From positions 124,001-188,000 of the forward strand of contig CABIZF010000006.1 of NCBI GenBank assembly GCA_902363135.1: 64,000 nucleotides of DNA. The letters are read 5' to 3'. Origin of the DNA: Lachnospiraceae bacterium (GTDB taxonomy: Bacteria > Bacillota > Clostridia > Lachnospirales > Lachnospiraceae). The notes under the pieces were generated by a model. That model saw only the letters and a program-made list of their open reading frames with translations, ran no database searches and was not told the DNA's origin. The position numbers were made by a program, and so were the translations under genes. This document shows, piece by piece, positions 26,746 to 35,725 of this stretch (position 1 is the stretch's first letter; each line of letters starts with the position of its first letter).

Positions 26746-27771
26746 CTATTTTTTCTTAAATATTTCATCGAGCTGCGCCATCAGGGTCTTCAGCGTACCG
26801 ACTACCTTTTCGTAATCCATCCGCTTCGGCCCGACGACTCCGATCTTGCCATACATGCCTTCCCCCAACTCATAGGTCGCTGTCACGACACTGCAGTCCT
26901 GCATCACGCCTACCGGGGACTCCCCGCCGATGTAAACCTGTATTCCGGTCTGCTCGGCGCCGTCCTGACTGATGATATCAGCCAGTTCCTTTTTATCCTC
27001 AAACGTACTGATCAGCTCACTGGCCTTTTCCGAGCTGCTCAGCTCCGGATATTTGAAAATATTCGTCGTGCCGCTCGTATAGATCTCCAACTCATCCTGA
27101 GATGCCTGTATGGACTCCGCCACGGCATCCAGCACCCGGTTCACCAGCTCGCTGTGTATCCCGGCCTGCTCCTTGAGCTTTGCGATCGTCGCAAGATTGA
27201 TTTCCTCAATCGTAAGCCCGTTCAGTGCACTGTTCAGCAGGATATTCATCTCCAGTACCGTCTTCTGATCGAGGCCGTGCTGAATCTCAAGAAGCTTGTT
27301 CTTCACCACATTTCCCTCTGCCACCACCGTCGCCAGAATCTGTGTATCACTGACAATCGAGAGCTGTATGAACTTCAGCTTCGTCCGATGGTACTGCGGT
27401 CCGGATATCATCGCTGCATAGTTTGTATTGGCTGCCAGCACCTTTACCATCTGCTTCAGCAGAAGCTCCATCTTATCCTGCCGCTGGATCACGAGCTCTT
27501 TCATCTCGGTGACCTCGCGGTCCTTCTCCTCCATCATACGGTCCACATACAAGCGATAACCGGCATCGGAAGGAATCCGCCCTGCCGAAGTGTGCGGCTG
27601 GAGAATATATCCCATCTCCTCCAGATCTGACATCTCATTTCTGATCGTAGCGGAACTCAGATTCAGGTCGGCATACTTGGAAATTGTCCTTGAGCCAACC
27701 GGCTCGCCTGTCTCCAGATAGGTCTTAACGATTGCTTTTAAAATCGTCCACTTTCTGTCATCAAGCTGCAT
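26746..27771 (-). CDS. hrcA: Heat-inducible transcription repressor HrcA
   Basis: 341 aa. N-terminal winged helix (residues about 5-75: KWTILKAIVKTYLETGEPVGS, read to the residue 21 Gly region, then SSATIRNEMSDLEEMGY). A GAF-like dimerisation part and C-terminal strands follow. HrcA binds the CIRCE operator and is kept active by GroEL in studied species. It heads its own operon, with a perfect CIRCE 52 bp upstream, giving autoregulation. Confidence 0.97.
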   Translation of the reverse strand: MQLDDRKWTILKAIVKTYLETGEPVGSRTISKYADLNLSSATIRNEMSDLEEMGYILQPHTSAGRIPSDAGYRLYVDRMMEEKDREVTEMKELVIQRQDKMELLLKQMVKVLAANTNYAAMISGPQYHRTKLKFIQLSIVSDTQILATVVAEGNVVKNKLLEIQHGLDQKTVLEMNILLNSALNGLTIEEINLATIAKLKEQAGIHSELVNRVLDAVAESIQASQDELEIYTSGTTNIFKYPELSSSEKASELISTFEDKKELADIISQDGAEQTGIQVYIGGESPVGVMQDCSVVTATYELGEGMYGKIGVVGPKRMDYEKVVGTLKTLMAQLDEIFKKK

Positions 27772-27822
27772 CTGAACTCCTCCTTTCTGATCTTATAAGG
27801 TAACCAGCTTTTTCTGGTCTTG

Positions 27823-27849
27823 TTAGCACTCTCGACTTATGAGTGCTAA
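27823..27849 (-). promoter_or_regulatory. CIRCE operator
   Basis: TTAGCACTC, 9-nt spacer, GAGTGCTAA: a perfect 9-9-9 inverted repeat, the HrcA binding site. It lies between the promoter and the hrcA start. Confidence 0.97.
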
Positions 27850-27863
27850 CACCTTATGCAGTT

Positions 27864-27892
27864 AATATAATACTCCCTCTCTCTTTTGTCAA
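27864..27892 (-). promoter_or_regulatory. Sigma-A promoter of hrcA-grpE-dnaK-dnaJ
   Basis: On the minus strand TTGACA, 17 nt, TATATT. CIRCE begins 14 nt downstream of the -10 box, so HrcA would block the transcription start. Confidence 0.9.
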
Positions 27893-27911
27893 TAGCATTT
27901 TCAAAAAAATT

Positions 27912-27941
27912 TTGACAATTCTGTGAAGAATATGCTACAGT
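27912..27941 (+). promoter_or_regulatory. Probable promoter of the SGNH hydrolase gene
   Basis: TTGACA, 18 nt, TACAGT on the plus strand. The predicted leader is about 270 nt and includes long repeat copy C. Confidence 0.55.
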
Positions 27942-28019
27942 TCTGTATAGTAGCCACAGACAGGAGCTGCTCTGGCGGCGGGTCTGCAGCCTGCATACAG
28001 AACGCTTACCCTGCATAAA

Positions 28020-28178
28020 ATGATGATACAAGGGTCAAAAGATCATGCGTTTCATGCTTGCATGAAAAAGCATGACTTATTGACCCGCAAAACACCGAAA
28101 AGTAGCCATTTTTCGTAGAAAAATGAGCGGATTTGAGGTGTTTTAGGATTGCGAGAGCATGAAATGCGAAGCAATCCG
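28020..28178 (-). repeat. Dispersed structured repeat, long form copy C
   Basis: Read on the minus strand it has the three hairpins of the long form. I: GGATTGC/GCAATCC with inner GCAT/ATGC. II: outer AACACC/GGTGTT, loop AAATCCGCT and GCTACTTTTC, inner CATTTTTC/GAAAAATG. III: GGGTC/GACCC with inner CATGC and TCATGC stems. The stem sequences differ from copies A and B but still pair. It is antisense to the downstream SGNH gene. Confidence 0.85.
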
Positions 28179-28220
28179 TGTATCATGTAGATATCCAACT
28201 TTACCGGAGACCTTTATATT

Positions 28221-28964
28221 ATGAAGAAAAACACACATTTTATTCTGTTTGCAGCCGGCATCCTTTTCCTTCTGCTCGCTGCCCTTGCCATCTGGCTTGG
28301 CCTTGGCCAGCACCGTATGACATCAAAGACGGTGTCTCCCGCAGAGTCCGAAGCGGACGCTGTACTGCAGGCACTGCAGGATATGACGGCAGAGCAGACC
28401 GCATCGTCGGCATCTGCCACAGAAATACAGAGTGAAACCGCCCATACAGAGCCTAAAGCCATGGATGAGCTGCGGATCTGGGTCGGCGACTCCCGTACAC
28501 TCGGCATGGAGCAGGCGCTCGACGGCGCCACGCCTGACATCTTTATCGGCGCTGCTGGTGAAGGCTATGACTGGTTTGCCGCAGACGGTCTGCCACAGCT
28601 CTTATCCGCAATGAAAGCGCATCCTCTCTCTCCGATCATTTTCAATCTGGGCGTGAACGATTACGACAATCTCTCCCGCTATCTTGCACTCTATCGATCG
28701 CTGCAAAAAGAGCACCCTTCTGCCCGGTTTTATTTTCTCTCGGTCAATCCGATCGACCCTGCGCGGTGCCAGAATATCACAAATGAAGAAATCTCTGAAT
28801 TTAACGCACAGCTGCAGGAGCTCGCGGGCGATCTGTATATCGACAGCTATACATGGATGCGCGCGAACGACATCCAGACAAAGGACGGCATCCATTATGA
28901 AGAGGATGATTACCGCGCCCTTTATAAATATGTAAAAACACAGATAGAAGCTTTCACGTTTTAA
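28221..28964 (+). CDS. SGNH/GDSL-like hydrolase, membrane-anchored
   Basis: 247 aa. One N-terminal membrane segment or uncleaved signal (residues 6-30). A Ser/Ala/Glu-rich linker leads to the SGNH domain from about residue 85. The catalytic Ser is in RIWVGDSRTLGM, the Asn block is in FNLGVNDY, and the Asp-His pair is in KDGIHYEEDDY at the end. Such enzymes are esterases or acyl-transferases, often acting on cell-wall polysaccharides; the substrate is unknown. It is a single gene with a long leader carrying repeat copy C. Confidence 0.85.
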   Translation: MKKNTHFILFAAGILFLLLAALAIWLGLGQHRMTSKTVSPAESEADAVLQALQDMTAEQTASSASATEIQSETAHTEPKAMDELRIWVGDSRTLGMEQALDGATPDIFIGAAGEGYDWFAADGLPQLLSAMKAHPLSPIIFNLGVNDYDNLSRYLALYRSLQKEHPSARFYFLSVNPIDPARCQNITNEEISEFNAQLQELAGDLYIDSYTWMRANDIQTKDGIHYEEDDYRALYKYVKTQIEAFTF

Positions 28965-28999
28965 ACGCATTTTTTCACATTTTGAACACATTTTTTCAC

Positions 29000-29028
29000 T
29001 TGACGGGTTTTTTTTATTGAATTATCAT
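29000..29028 (+). promoter_or_regulatory. Promoter of the ABC exporter pair
   Basis: TTGACG, 17 nt, TATCAT, about 75 nt before the TTG start at 29102. Confidence 0.65.
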
Positions 29029-29101
29029 AAAGAAAAGAACAGCAGTGCCGCTCATTTCGGGCGGCGCTCTCTTTGTTTTTCACAGAAAGGAGGATCTATT
29101 T

Positions 29102-30850
29102 TTGATTCGCACAATTGCAAAAGAAATCAAGGAATACAAATGGGCTTCTATCGTTACACCACTGTTTATGCTACTGGAAGTCCTGATGGAGACCCTGATT
29201 CCGTACCTCATGGCCTCGATCATCGACAAGGGTGTCAATGCCGGTGACATCGGCCACATCTACCGCATCGGCGGACTGATGATTGTCGCAGCCGCCATCG
29301 GACTGCTGGCCGGAATGGCAGGCGGGCGCTTCGGGGCAAAGGCTTCCGCCGGACTGGCAAAGAACCTGCGCGAGAGCATGTTCGGTCATATCCAGACATT
29401 TTCCTTTGCCAACATCGACAAATTCAGCACAGCCGGGCTTGTGACCCGTCTGACGACTGACATCTCCAATATCCAGAACGCCTACCAGATGGTGCTCCGC
29501 ATGATGATGCGTGCTCCGTCGAGCATGATCTGTGCTCTGATCATGGCGTTTGCAATCAACCGACGGCTCGCAAGCATTTACCTGATCGCCGTTGTCTTCC
29601 TCGGCATCATCCTGTTTTTCATCATCCGGCACGCGACCCGCTACTTCCAGATGGCATTTCCGAAATACGACGAGCTGAACGCCTCCGTACAGGAAAATGT
29701 ATCCGCGATCCGCGTCGTAAAAGCCTACGTCCGCGAAGAACATGAGACCTCCCGCTTCCAAAAAGCCAGTGAAAACATTTATCGGATCTTTGTGAAAGCG
29801 GAGCACAACGTCATCGTCAATGCTCCTCTGATGCAGTTTACCGTCTATACCTGTATCATCCTGATCAGCTGGACGGGCGCAAAAATGATCGTAAGCAACG
29901 AGCTGACGACCGGTGAGCTGATGAGCCTTCTGACCTACTGTATGAACATCCTCATGAGCCTGATGATGCTCTCGATGGTCTTCGTCATGATCTCCATGAG
30001 CACAGCAAGCATGGAGCGTGTCTGCGAGGTACTCAATGAGACGAGCGATCTGGCAAATCCGGTACATCCGGTACATGAGGTTGCCGACGGCAGCATCTCC
30101 TTCTCTCACGTCAATTTCTCCTATAAAAAGGACAGCGCCGAGCCGGTGCTTAAGGATATCACACTTGACATCCGTTCCGGCGAGACGGTCGGTATCATCG
30201 GTGCGACCGGAAGTGCAAAATCCAGTCTGGTCTCCCTGATCAGCCGTCTTTACGATGTGACAGCCGGAGAGGTACGGGTCGGAGGCCGCAACGTAAAGGA
30301 CTACGATATGGCCTCTCTGAGAAATCAGGTATCCGTCGTACTTCAGAACAATGTGCTTTTCTCCGGCAGCATCTATGACAACCTGCGCTGGGGCGACCCG
30401 AATGCCTCTGACGAGGAATGTCAGAGAGCCTGCCGCCTTGCCTGTGCCGATGATTTTATCCGCTCCTTCCCGGACGGATACAACACCCACATCGAGCAGG
30501 GAGGAAACAATGTATCCGGCGGACAGAAGCAGCGTCTGTGCATCGCCCGCGCCCTTCTGAAAAAACCGAAGATCCTGATCCTCGACGACAGTACAAGCGC
30601 CGTCGACACAGCGACCGACGCAAATATCCGCCGGGCCTTCCGGAATGAGATTCCAAACACGACAAAGCTGATCATTGCCCAGCGTATATCCAGCGTACAG
30701 GATGCCGACCGTATTCTTGTTCTGGATGAAGGACGGATCAATGGCTTTGGGACACATGAAGAGCTGCTTGCCTCCAATGAGATTTACCGTGAGGTCTATG
30801 AATCTCAGACAAAGGGCGGCGGAGATTTTGACGAAAGGACCGGTGACTGA
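29102..30850 (+). CDS. ABC exporter half-transporter A (degenerate ATP site)
   Basis: 582 aa with a TTG start behind AAAGGAGG at 8-nt spacing. Six membrane helices (residues about 15-300), then an ATPase domain. Walker A is GATGSAKSS, with Ala where Gly is usual. The signature is VSGGQKQRL. Walker B reads LILDDSTSAVD, so the catalytic Glu is Asp. This marks the non-catalytic member of a heterodimeric exporter of the BmrC/BmrD or TM287/288 type. It overlaps or abuts the partner gene (2-bp gap). The substrate is unknown; lipid or drug export is typical. Confidence 0.9.
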   Translation: MIRTIAKEIKEYKWASIVTPLFMLLEVLMETLIPYLMASIIDKGVNAGDIGHIYRIGGLMIVAAAIGLLAGMAGGRFGAKASAGLAKNLRESMFGHIQTFSFANIDKFSTAGLVTRLTTDISNIQNAYQMVLRMMMRAPSSMICALIMAFAINRRLASIYLIAVVFLGIILFFIIRHATRYFQMAFPKYDELNASVQENVSAIRVVKAYVREEHETSRFQKASENIYRIFVKAEHNVIVNAPLMQFTVYTCIILISWTGAKMIVSNELTTGELMSLLTYCMNILMSLMMLSMVFVMISMSTASMERVCEVLNETSDLANPVHPVHEVADGSISFSHVNFSYKKDSAEPVLKDITLDIRSGETVGIIGATGSAKSSLVSLISRLYDVTAGEVRVGGRNVKDYDMASLRNQVSVVLQNNVLFSGSIYDNLRWGDPNASDEECQRACRLACADDFIRSFPDGYNTHIEQGGNNVSGGQKQRLCIARALLKKPKILILDDSTSAVDTATDANIRRAFRNEIPNTTKLIIAQRISSVQDADRILVLDEGRINGFGTHEELLASNEIYREVYESQTKGGGDFDERTGD

Positions 30851-30852
30851 TT

Positions 30853-32757
30853 ATGCCAGGACCAATGAACCGCACACCGCGCGGACAGAAGCCGCAGGTG
30901 GAACATCCGTTTGCACTGCTCGCCCGTCTGATGCACTACGTATTCCGTGACTATAAATTCCACTGCATCGCAGTCTTTCTTCTTATTTTTGCGGGTGTCA
31001 TCGCAAATGTACAGGGAACGATGTTTACCAAAAATCTGATCGACGATTACATTACTCCGTTCCTTTTAAGTGACAACCCGAATTTTGCACCGCTCGCAAA
31101 GGCCATTTCCCGTGTCGCTGTATTTTATGCAATCGGTGTCATCTCTACCTATATTTATAACCGCATCATGGTCGCAGTCACACAGGGAACCCTGCGCAAT
31201 CTGCGCAACGACCTGTTTGCACATATGGAAAAGCTGCCGATCCGTTACTTTGACACACATTCCCACGGCGATATCATGTCCGTGTACACAAACGACATCG
31301 ATACCCTGCGCCAGATGATCAGCCAGAGCATCCCGCAGATCATCAACAGCACGTTCACGATCGTGAGTGTCTTCGTGAGTATGCTCATTCTGAACATCCC
31401 GCTGACGCTCGTCACGCTCGTCATGGTCTCGCTTATGCTCATCTGTACCAAAAAGGCCGCCGGACAGAGCGGCAAGTATTTCCTGGACCAGCAGAAAAAT
31501 CTCGGCGCCGTCAACGGCTACATCGAAGAGATGATGAACGGTCAGAAGGTCGTCAAGGTCTTCTGCCATGAGGATGCAAGCATCAGAGAATTCCACGAGC
31601 TCAATGAAGCGCTCTATACGAGTGCGGACCGCGCAAACACGTTCGCCAATATTTTAGGACCGATCAACGCACAGCTCGGCAATATCAGCTATGTCATCTG
31701 CGCAATCGTCGGCGGTGTGCTCGCTCTAAATGGGTTCGGAGGATTTACCCTTGGCGGCCTTGCCAGCTTTCTGACATTTAACAAGAGCTTCAACATGCCA
31801 ATCAATCAGGTCAGCCAGCAGTTCAATGCGATCGTCATGGCGATGGCCGGAGCGGACCGTATCTTCCGGCTGATGGATGAACCGGTCGAGAAGGACGACG
31901 GCTATGTACTGCTCGTCAATGCAAAGGAAGAAAACGGAAAGCTCACAGAAAGTACTGCCCGCACCGGACAATGGGCGTGGAAGCACACGCACCAGGCGGA
32001 CGGCTCCGTCGACTACAAAAAGCTGCGCGGTGACGTCGTATTTGACGGCGTGGACTTCGGCTACACGGACGACAAGATCGTACTCCACGACGTAAAGCTG
32101 TACGCAAAGCCGGGGCAGAAAATCGCATTTGTCGGCTCTACCGGAGCCGGAAAGACGACAATCACAAACCTGATCAACCGCTTTTACGACATCCAGGACG
32201 GCAAGATCCGCTACGATGGCATCAATATCAATAAAATCAAAAAAGCCGACCTGCGTCGGTCCCTCGGCATCGTTCTGCAGGATACACATCTCTTTACCGG
32301 AACGGTAAAAGATAACATCCGGTTCGGAAAGCTCGATGCCACAGAAGAAGAGGTCATCGCAGCTGCAAGGCTTGCAAATGCAGACGGCTTCATCCGCCGT
32401 CTTCCGAACGGGTATGACACGATGCTCACCGGCGACGGTGCAAACCTGAGCCAGGGACAGCGTCAGCTCCTCGCGATTGCCCGGGCGGCCATCGCAGATC
32501 CGCCGGTGCTCATTCTCGATGAGGCGACCAGCTCCATCGATACCCGAACCGAGCGCATCGTACAGGACGGCATGGACCGGCTCATGAAGGGCCGCACGAC
32601 CTTCGTCATCGCCCACCGTCTCTCCACGGTACGGAATTCTGACTGTATCATGGTGCTTGAGAGTGGCCGCATCATCGAGCGCGGCACGCATGAGCAGCTG
32701 ATCCATGAAAAGGGCCGGTACTACCAGCTGTATACCGGAAATGCGATCGGGGCATAG
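30853..32757 (+). CDS. ABC exporter half-transporter B (canonical ATP site)
   Basis: 634 aa, partner of the preceding gene. Six membrane helices at residues about 35-330, then an insertion of about 45 residues, rich in charged residues, before the ATPase domain. Walker A is GSTGAGKTT, the signature is LSQGQRQLL, and Walker B is LILDEATSSID with the catalytic Glu in place. The asymmetry with subunit A fits a heterodimer with one active site. A 15-bp terminator follows the stop. Confidence 0.92.
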   Translation: MPGPMNRTPRGQKPQVEHPFALLARLMHYVFRDYKFHCIAVFLLIFAGVIANVQGTMFTKNLIDDYITPFLLSDNPNFAPLAKAISRVAVFYAIGVISTYIYNRIMVAVTQGTLRNLRNDLFAHMEKLPIRYFDTHSHGDIMSVYTNDIDTLRQMISQSIPQIINSTFTIVSVFVSMLILNIPLTLVTLVMVSLMLICTKKAAGQSGKYFLDQQKNLGAVNGYIEEMMNGQKVVKVFCHEDASIREFHELNEALYTSADRANTFANILGPINAQLGNISYVICAIVGGVLALNGFGGFTLGGLASFLTFNKSFNMPINQVSQQFNAIVMAMAGADRIFRLMDEPVEKDDGYVLLVNAKEENGKLTESTARTGQWAWKHTHQADGSVDYKKLRGDVVFDGVDFGYTDDKIVLHDVKLYAKPGQKIAFVGSTGAGKTTITNLINRFYDIQDGKIRYDGININKIKKADLRRSLGIVLQDTHLFTGTVKDNIRFGKLDATEEEVIAAARLANADGFIRRLPNGYDTMLTGDGANLSQGQRQLLAIARAAIADPPVLILDEATSSIDTRTERIVQDGMDRLMKGRTTFVIAHRLSTVRNSDCIMVLESGRIIERGTHEQLIHEKGRYYQLYTGNAIGA

Positions 32758-32770
32758 CCTGTCAATAAAA

Positions 32771-32814
32771 GGGAGCGTACAGAACCATTATTTCAGTTCT
32801 GTACGCTCCCTTAT
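32771..32814 (+). terminator. Terminator of the ABC exporter operon
   Basis: Perfect 15-bp stem GGGAGCGTACAGAAC/GTTCTGTACGCTCCC with a 10-nt loop, then TTATTCTTTAT. Four near-copies of GATTCTTTA follow at 32812-32850. Confidence 0.85.
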
Positions 32815-32847
32815 TCTTTATGATTCTTTATGATTCTTTAGGATTCT

Positions 32848-33720
32848 TTATGCCAGCTTCTCACCGGTCAGCATCTCATATGCCTGCAGGTACTTCTCGA
32901 TCGTCTTGTCTACAATCTCCTGCGGAAGCGTCCAGTCATTGCCCGGATTCGCCTTCAGCCAGTCACGTGCGAACTGCTTGTCAAAGGATGGCTGTCCATG
33001 TCCCGGCTCATAGCCCTCTGCCGGCCAGAAGCGGGAGCTGTCCGGTGTGAGCATCTCGTCGCCAAGCACGATGTTGCCATCTTCATCCAGTCCGAATTCA
33101 AATTTTGTGTCCGCAATGATAATGCCGCGTCCAAGTGCATATTCCGCACATTTTTTATAAAGAGCAATCGTGTAGTCACGGATCTTCTCCGCATATTCTC
33201 TGCCTTTTCCCGGATAATATTTTTCCAGATGCGCAACACTCTGCTCAAAGGAAATATTTTCATCGTGATCTCCGATCTCAGCCTTTGTGGACGGCGTATA
33301 GATCGGCTCCGGAAGCTTGTCCGACTCCTTCAGCCCCTCCGGAAGGCGGATGCCACAGACCTCACCGGTCTTCTGATAGCTTGCCCAGCCGCTGCCCGTG
33401 ATGTAGCCACGCACAATGCACTCGACCGGAACCATATTCAGCTTCCGGCACAGCATGCTGTTTCCGTCAAATTTCTCCTGCTGGAAAAATTCCGGCATAT
33501 CCTTGACATCTGTAGAGATCATGTGGTTCGGAAGGATATCCTTCGTGAGGTTGAACCAAAATTTTGACATCTGAGTCAGCACAGTGCCCTTTTTCGTTAC
33601 CACGTTGTTCAGAATCACATCGAAGCAGCTGATCCGGTCTGTTGCTACCATGATCAGGCTGTCCCCATTGTCATAAATCTCGCGTACCTTTCCTTCTTTG
33701 ATCGGCTTCATTTCCTGCAT
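32848..33720 (-). CDS. purC: Phosphoribosylaminoimidazole-succinocarboxamide synthase
   Basis: 290 aa, the eukaryote/Clostridia-like long form. It joins aspartate to CAIR in purine synthesis with ATP. Motifs: KEGKVREIYDNGD at the N terminus, TDRISCFDV, PVECIVRGYITGSGW, and IIADTKFEFG. The start has GGGAG 7 nt upstream. It is not clustered with other pur genes here. It is convergent with the ABC exporter and downstream of hisS. Confidence 0.95.
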   Translation of the reverse strand: MQEMKPIKEGKVREIYDNGDSLIMVATDRISCFDVILNNVVTKKGTVLTQMSKFWFNLTKDILPNHMISTDVKDMPEFFQQEKFDGNSMLCRKLNMVPVECIVRGYITGSGWASYQKTGEVCGIRLPEGLKESDKLPEPIYTPSTKAEIGDHDENISFEQSVAHLEKYYPGKGREYAEKIRDYTIALYKKCAEYALGRGIIIADTKFEFGLDEDGNIVLGDEMLTPDSSRFWPAEGYEPGHGQPSFDKQFARDWLKANPGNDWTLPQEIVDKTIEKYLQAYEMLTGEKLA

Positions 33721-33825
33721 GATTGTTCTCCCTTTTTTCTGTTAGTAACCTTCAGCAATCCGAAACAGCTTCTGCCCACAGGCAGCTGTACCGGTATGCC
33801 AAATGTCCCGTATGTATGGAATCAC

Positions 33826-33849
33826 AAAAGGCACTGTCCTACAGTGCCC
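33826..33849 (-). terminator. Terminator of hisS
   Basis: GGCACTGT/ACAGTGCC stem with a 3-nt loop, then TTTTGTG on the minus strand. A second hairpin, GTAACGTA/TACGTTAC, lies between it and the hisS stop. Confidence 0.7.
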
Positions 33850-33911
33850 TTGCCTGTAACGTATAGTACGTTACACCGTTTGCTATCGCATTGTCAATAC
33901 CAAAATCAAAT

Positions 33912-35282
33912 TTACTCCGGAATCCGGATACATTTTGCCTCTTTTCGAACCGCCAGTCCGCCCCGGATCCGCGCAATTGCTTCCTCTACCGATACCGTCA
34001 CCTGCTTCTCGGCATCATCCTCCGCGGCAAACATTTTCTTTAAGGTCACCTGATTGTCCCTGATCTCATCCTCGCCAAGGAAGATCGCATACGGGATCGC
34101 CAGCTTGTCTGCATAGCCGATCTTATGCTTGAATTTCTTTTTCTCAAAGTAGATCTGTGTGCTGATACCCGCCTCGCGCAGCTTTGCAGAAATCTCCACC
34201 GCTGCCGTCATATCATCCGTCATCGGAATCATCAGCACGTCTGCCGAAGTCGCAAGGCTGCGATTCAGATACTCAAACTCATTCAGAATATAGAACAGCC
34301 GGGTCAGTCCGATCGACATACCCACACCCGGAAGCTTTTTCTTTGTGTAAAACTCAGCCAGATTGTCGTAGCGCCCGCCGCTGCAGATGCTGCCGATCTC
34401 CGGATGACGGTTGAACGTCGTCTCATATACGGTACCGGTATAGTAGTCCAGACCGCGTGCGATCGTCAGATCGATCCGGTAATTCGTCTCCGGAACCCCG
34501 AATTTGCCCATATAGTAAACAACCTCCGAGAGCTCCTGCACACCGAGATCCAGCTTCTCACTGCGGCCCGCAAATGCGCGCAGCTTCTCCAGAATCTCTT
34601 CATTGCTTCCTTTAAAGCCAAGCAGCGCGAGCAGTTCATCCGCTGCCTCTGCAGATACCTGCAGCTCGGCAAGCTCTGCCCTGACATTCTCCGCACCGAT
34701 CTTCTCCAGCTTGTCAATGATGCGCATCACGTCCGTCGCATGTTCGCTCTGTCCATACAGCTCAAACAGTCCATTCAGCACCTTACGGTTGTTCAGACGA
34801 ATGGTAAAATCCTGCAGTCCGAGCCCGGTAAATACGTGATACATGATGCTCGGCACCTCCGCATCATTCATGACGCTCAGCTCTCCGTCTCCGATGATAT
34901 CAATATCTGCCTGATAAAACTCACGGAAGCGTCCCTGCTGTGCACGCTCACCGCGGTATACCTTACCGATCTGGTAGCGTTTGAACGGAAACGTCAGCTC
35001 AGAATAATTTTTCGCCACATACTTTGCAAGCGGCACGGTCAGGTCAAACCGCATCGCCATATCCGTATCGCCCTTGCTGAAACGATAAATCTGCTTCTCG
35101 GTATCTCCGCCGGTCTTGGCAAGCAAAATTTCGCTGCGCTCCAATATCGGTGTATCAATCGGATAAAAACCGTACAGACGGTAGGTCTCCTCCAGCTTTT
35201 GTTTGATCTTTTCAAAAAGAACCTGCTCCTTCGGAACCAGCTCCATAAAGCCGGACAAATTCTTTGGGGTAATGATGTTCAT
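33912..35282 (-). CDS. hisS: Histidyl-tRNA synthetase
   Basis: 456 aa class II synthetase that charges tRNA-His. I place the start at the second ATG (35282), because GAAGGA directly abuts the first. Motifs: motif 2 region RYQIGKVYRGERAQQGR, and the histidine-binding loops RGLDYYTGTVYE and SGGRYDNL. A C-terminal anticodon domain runs from about residue 345. No T-box leader is visible in the 80 bp upstream. Confidence 0.95.
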   Translation of the reverse strand: MNIITPKNLSGFMELVPKEQVLFEKIKQKLEETYRLYGFYPIDTPILERSEILLAKTGGDTEKQIYRFSKGDTDMAMRFDLTVPLAKYVAKNYSELTFPFKRYQIGKVYRGERAQQGRFREFYQADIDIIGDGELSVMNDAEVPSIMYHVFTGLGLQDFTIRLNNRKVLNGLFELYGQSEHATDVMRIIDKLEKIGAENVRAELAELQVSAEAADELLALLGFKGSNEEILEKLRAFAGRSEKLDLGVQELSEVVYYMGKFGVPETNYRIDLTIARGLDYYTGTVYETTFNRHPEIGSICSGGRYDNLAEFYTKKKLPGVGMSIGLTRLFYILNEFEYLNRSLATSADVLMIPMTDDMTAAVEISAKLREAGISTQIYFEKKKFKHKIGYADKLAIPYAIFLGEDEIRDNQVTLKKMFAAEDDAEKQVTVSVEEAIARIRGGLAVRKEAKCIRIPE

Positions 35283-35368
35283 AGTCATTCCTTCTCTTTC
35301 TATGTAATCTGTATCGCCATTCTGTCATTTTAGCATGACCGTCCCGCTTTGTAAACCGCCACAATGCA

Positions 35369-35725
35369 CTAACCCTGTGCTTCCAGCTCCTTTAAAGCAG
35401 CCATCAGCGCCTCATACCGGACCGTCAGCTCTTCAAAAAGCGCCTCATATCCGCTGCAATCTCTTCCGCGCAGATGCTCGGTCAGCGCCGCACTTGACTC
35501 GTACAGGCGGTCAAATCCGAGATTCAGACAAACACCCTTTAAGGTATGCGCTGCCCGGAAGGCTGTCTCTCCGTCCTTCTTTATAAGCGCGTCCTTCAGC
35601 TCCTGATAACTTGGATCCTTCAGAAATTTCAACGCAAAGCGCTTTACCAGCGCCTCACTGCCCAGGCGCTTCAGCACACCTGCATAGTCAGATCCGATCT
35701 GCTCATAGCACTCTTTTACTGTCAT
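35369..35725 (-). CDS. Histidine phosphotransfer (Hpt) domain protein
   Basis: 118 aa consisting of one Hpt domain. The phosphorylatable His is in AAHTLKGVCLNLGF. Hpt proteins pass phosphate between receiver domains. The start overlaps the stop of the GGDEF/REC/HD-GYP gene by 4 bp, so the two are translationally coupled. The neighbour's REC domain is the obvious partner. No histidine kinase is encoded nearby. Confidence 0.92.
   Translation of the reverse strand: MTVKECYEQIGSDYAGVLKRLGSEALVKRFALKFLKDPSYQELKDALIKKDGETAFRAAHTLKGVCLNLGFDRLYESSAALTEHLRGRDCSGYEALFEELTVRYEALMAALKELEAQG

Noticed and set aside
29171..30757. Long minus-strand open frame opposite the ABC exporter subunit
   Set aside because: It is the antisense shadow of a clear transporter gene, rich in His/Asp/Cys with no family features or ribosome site.
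34125..35333. Long plus-strand open frame opposite hisS
   Set aside because: Antisense shadow; Leu/His/Arg-rich composition and no homology features.
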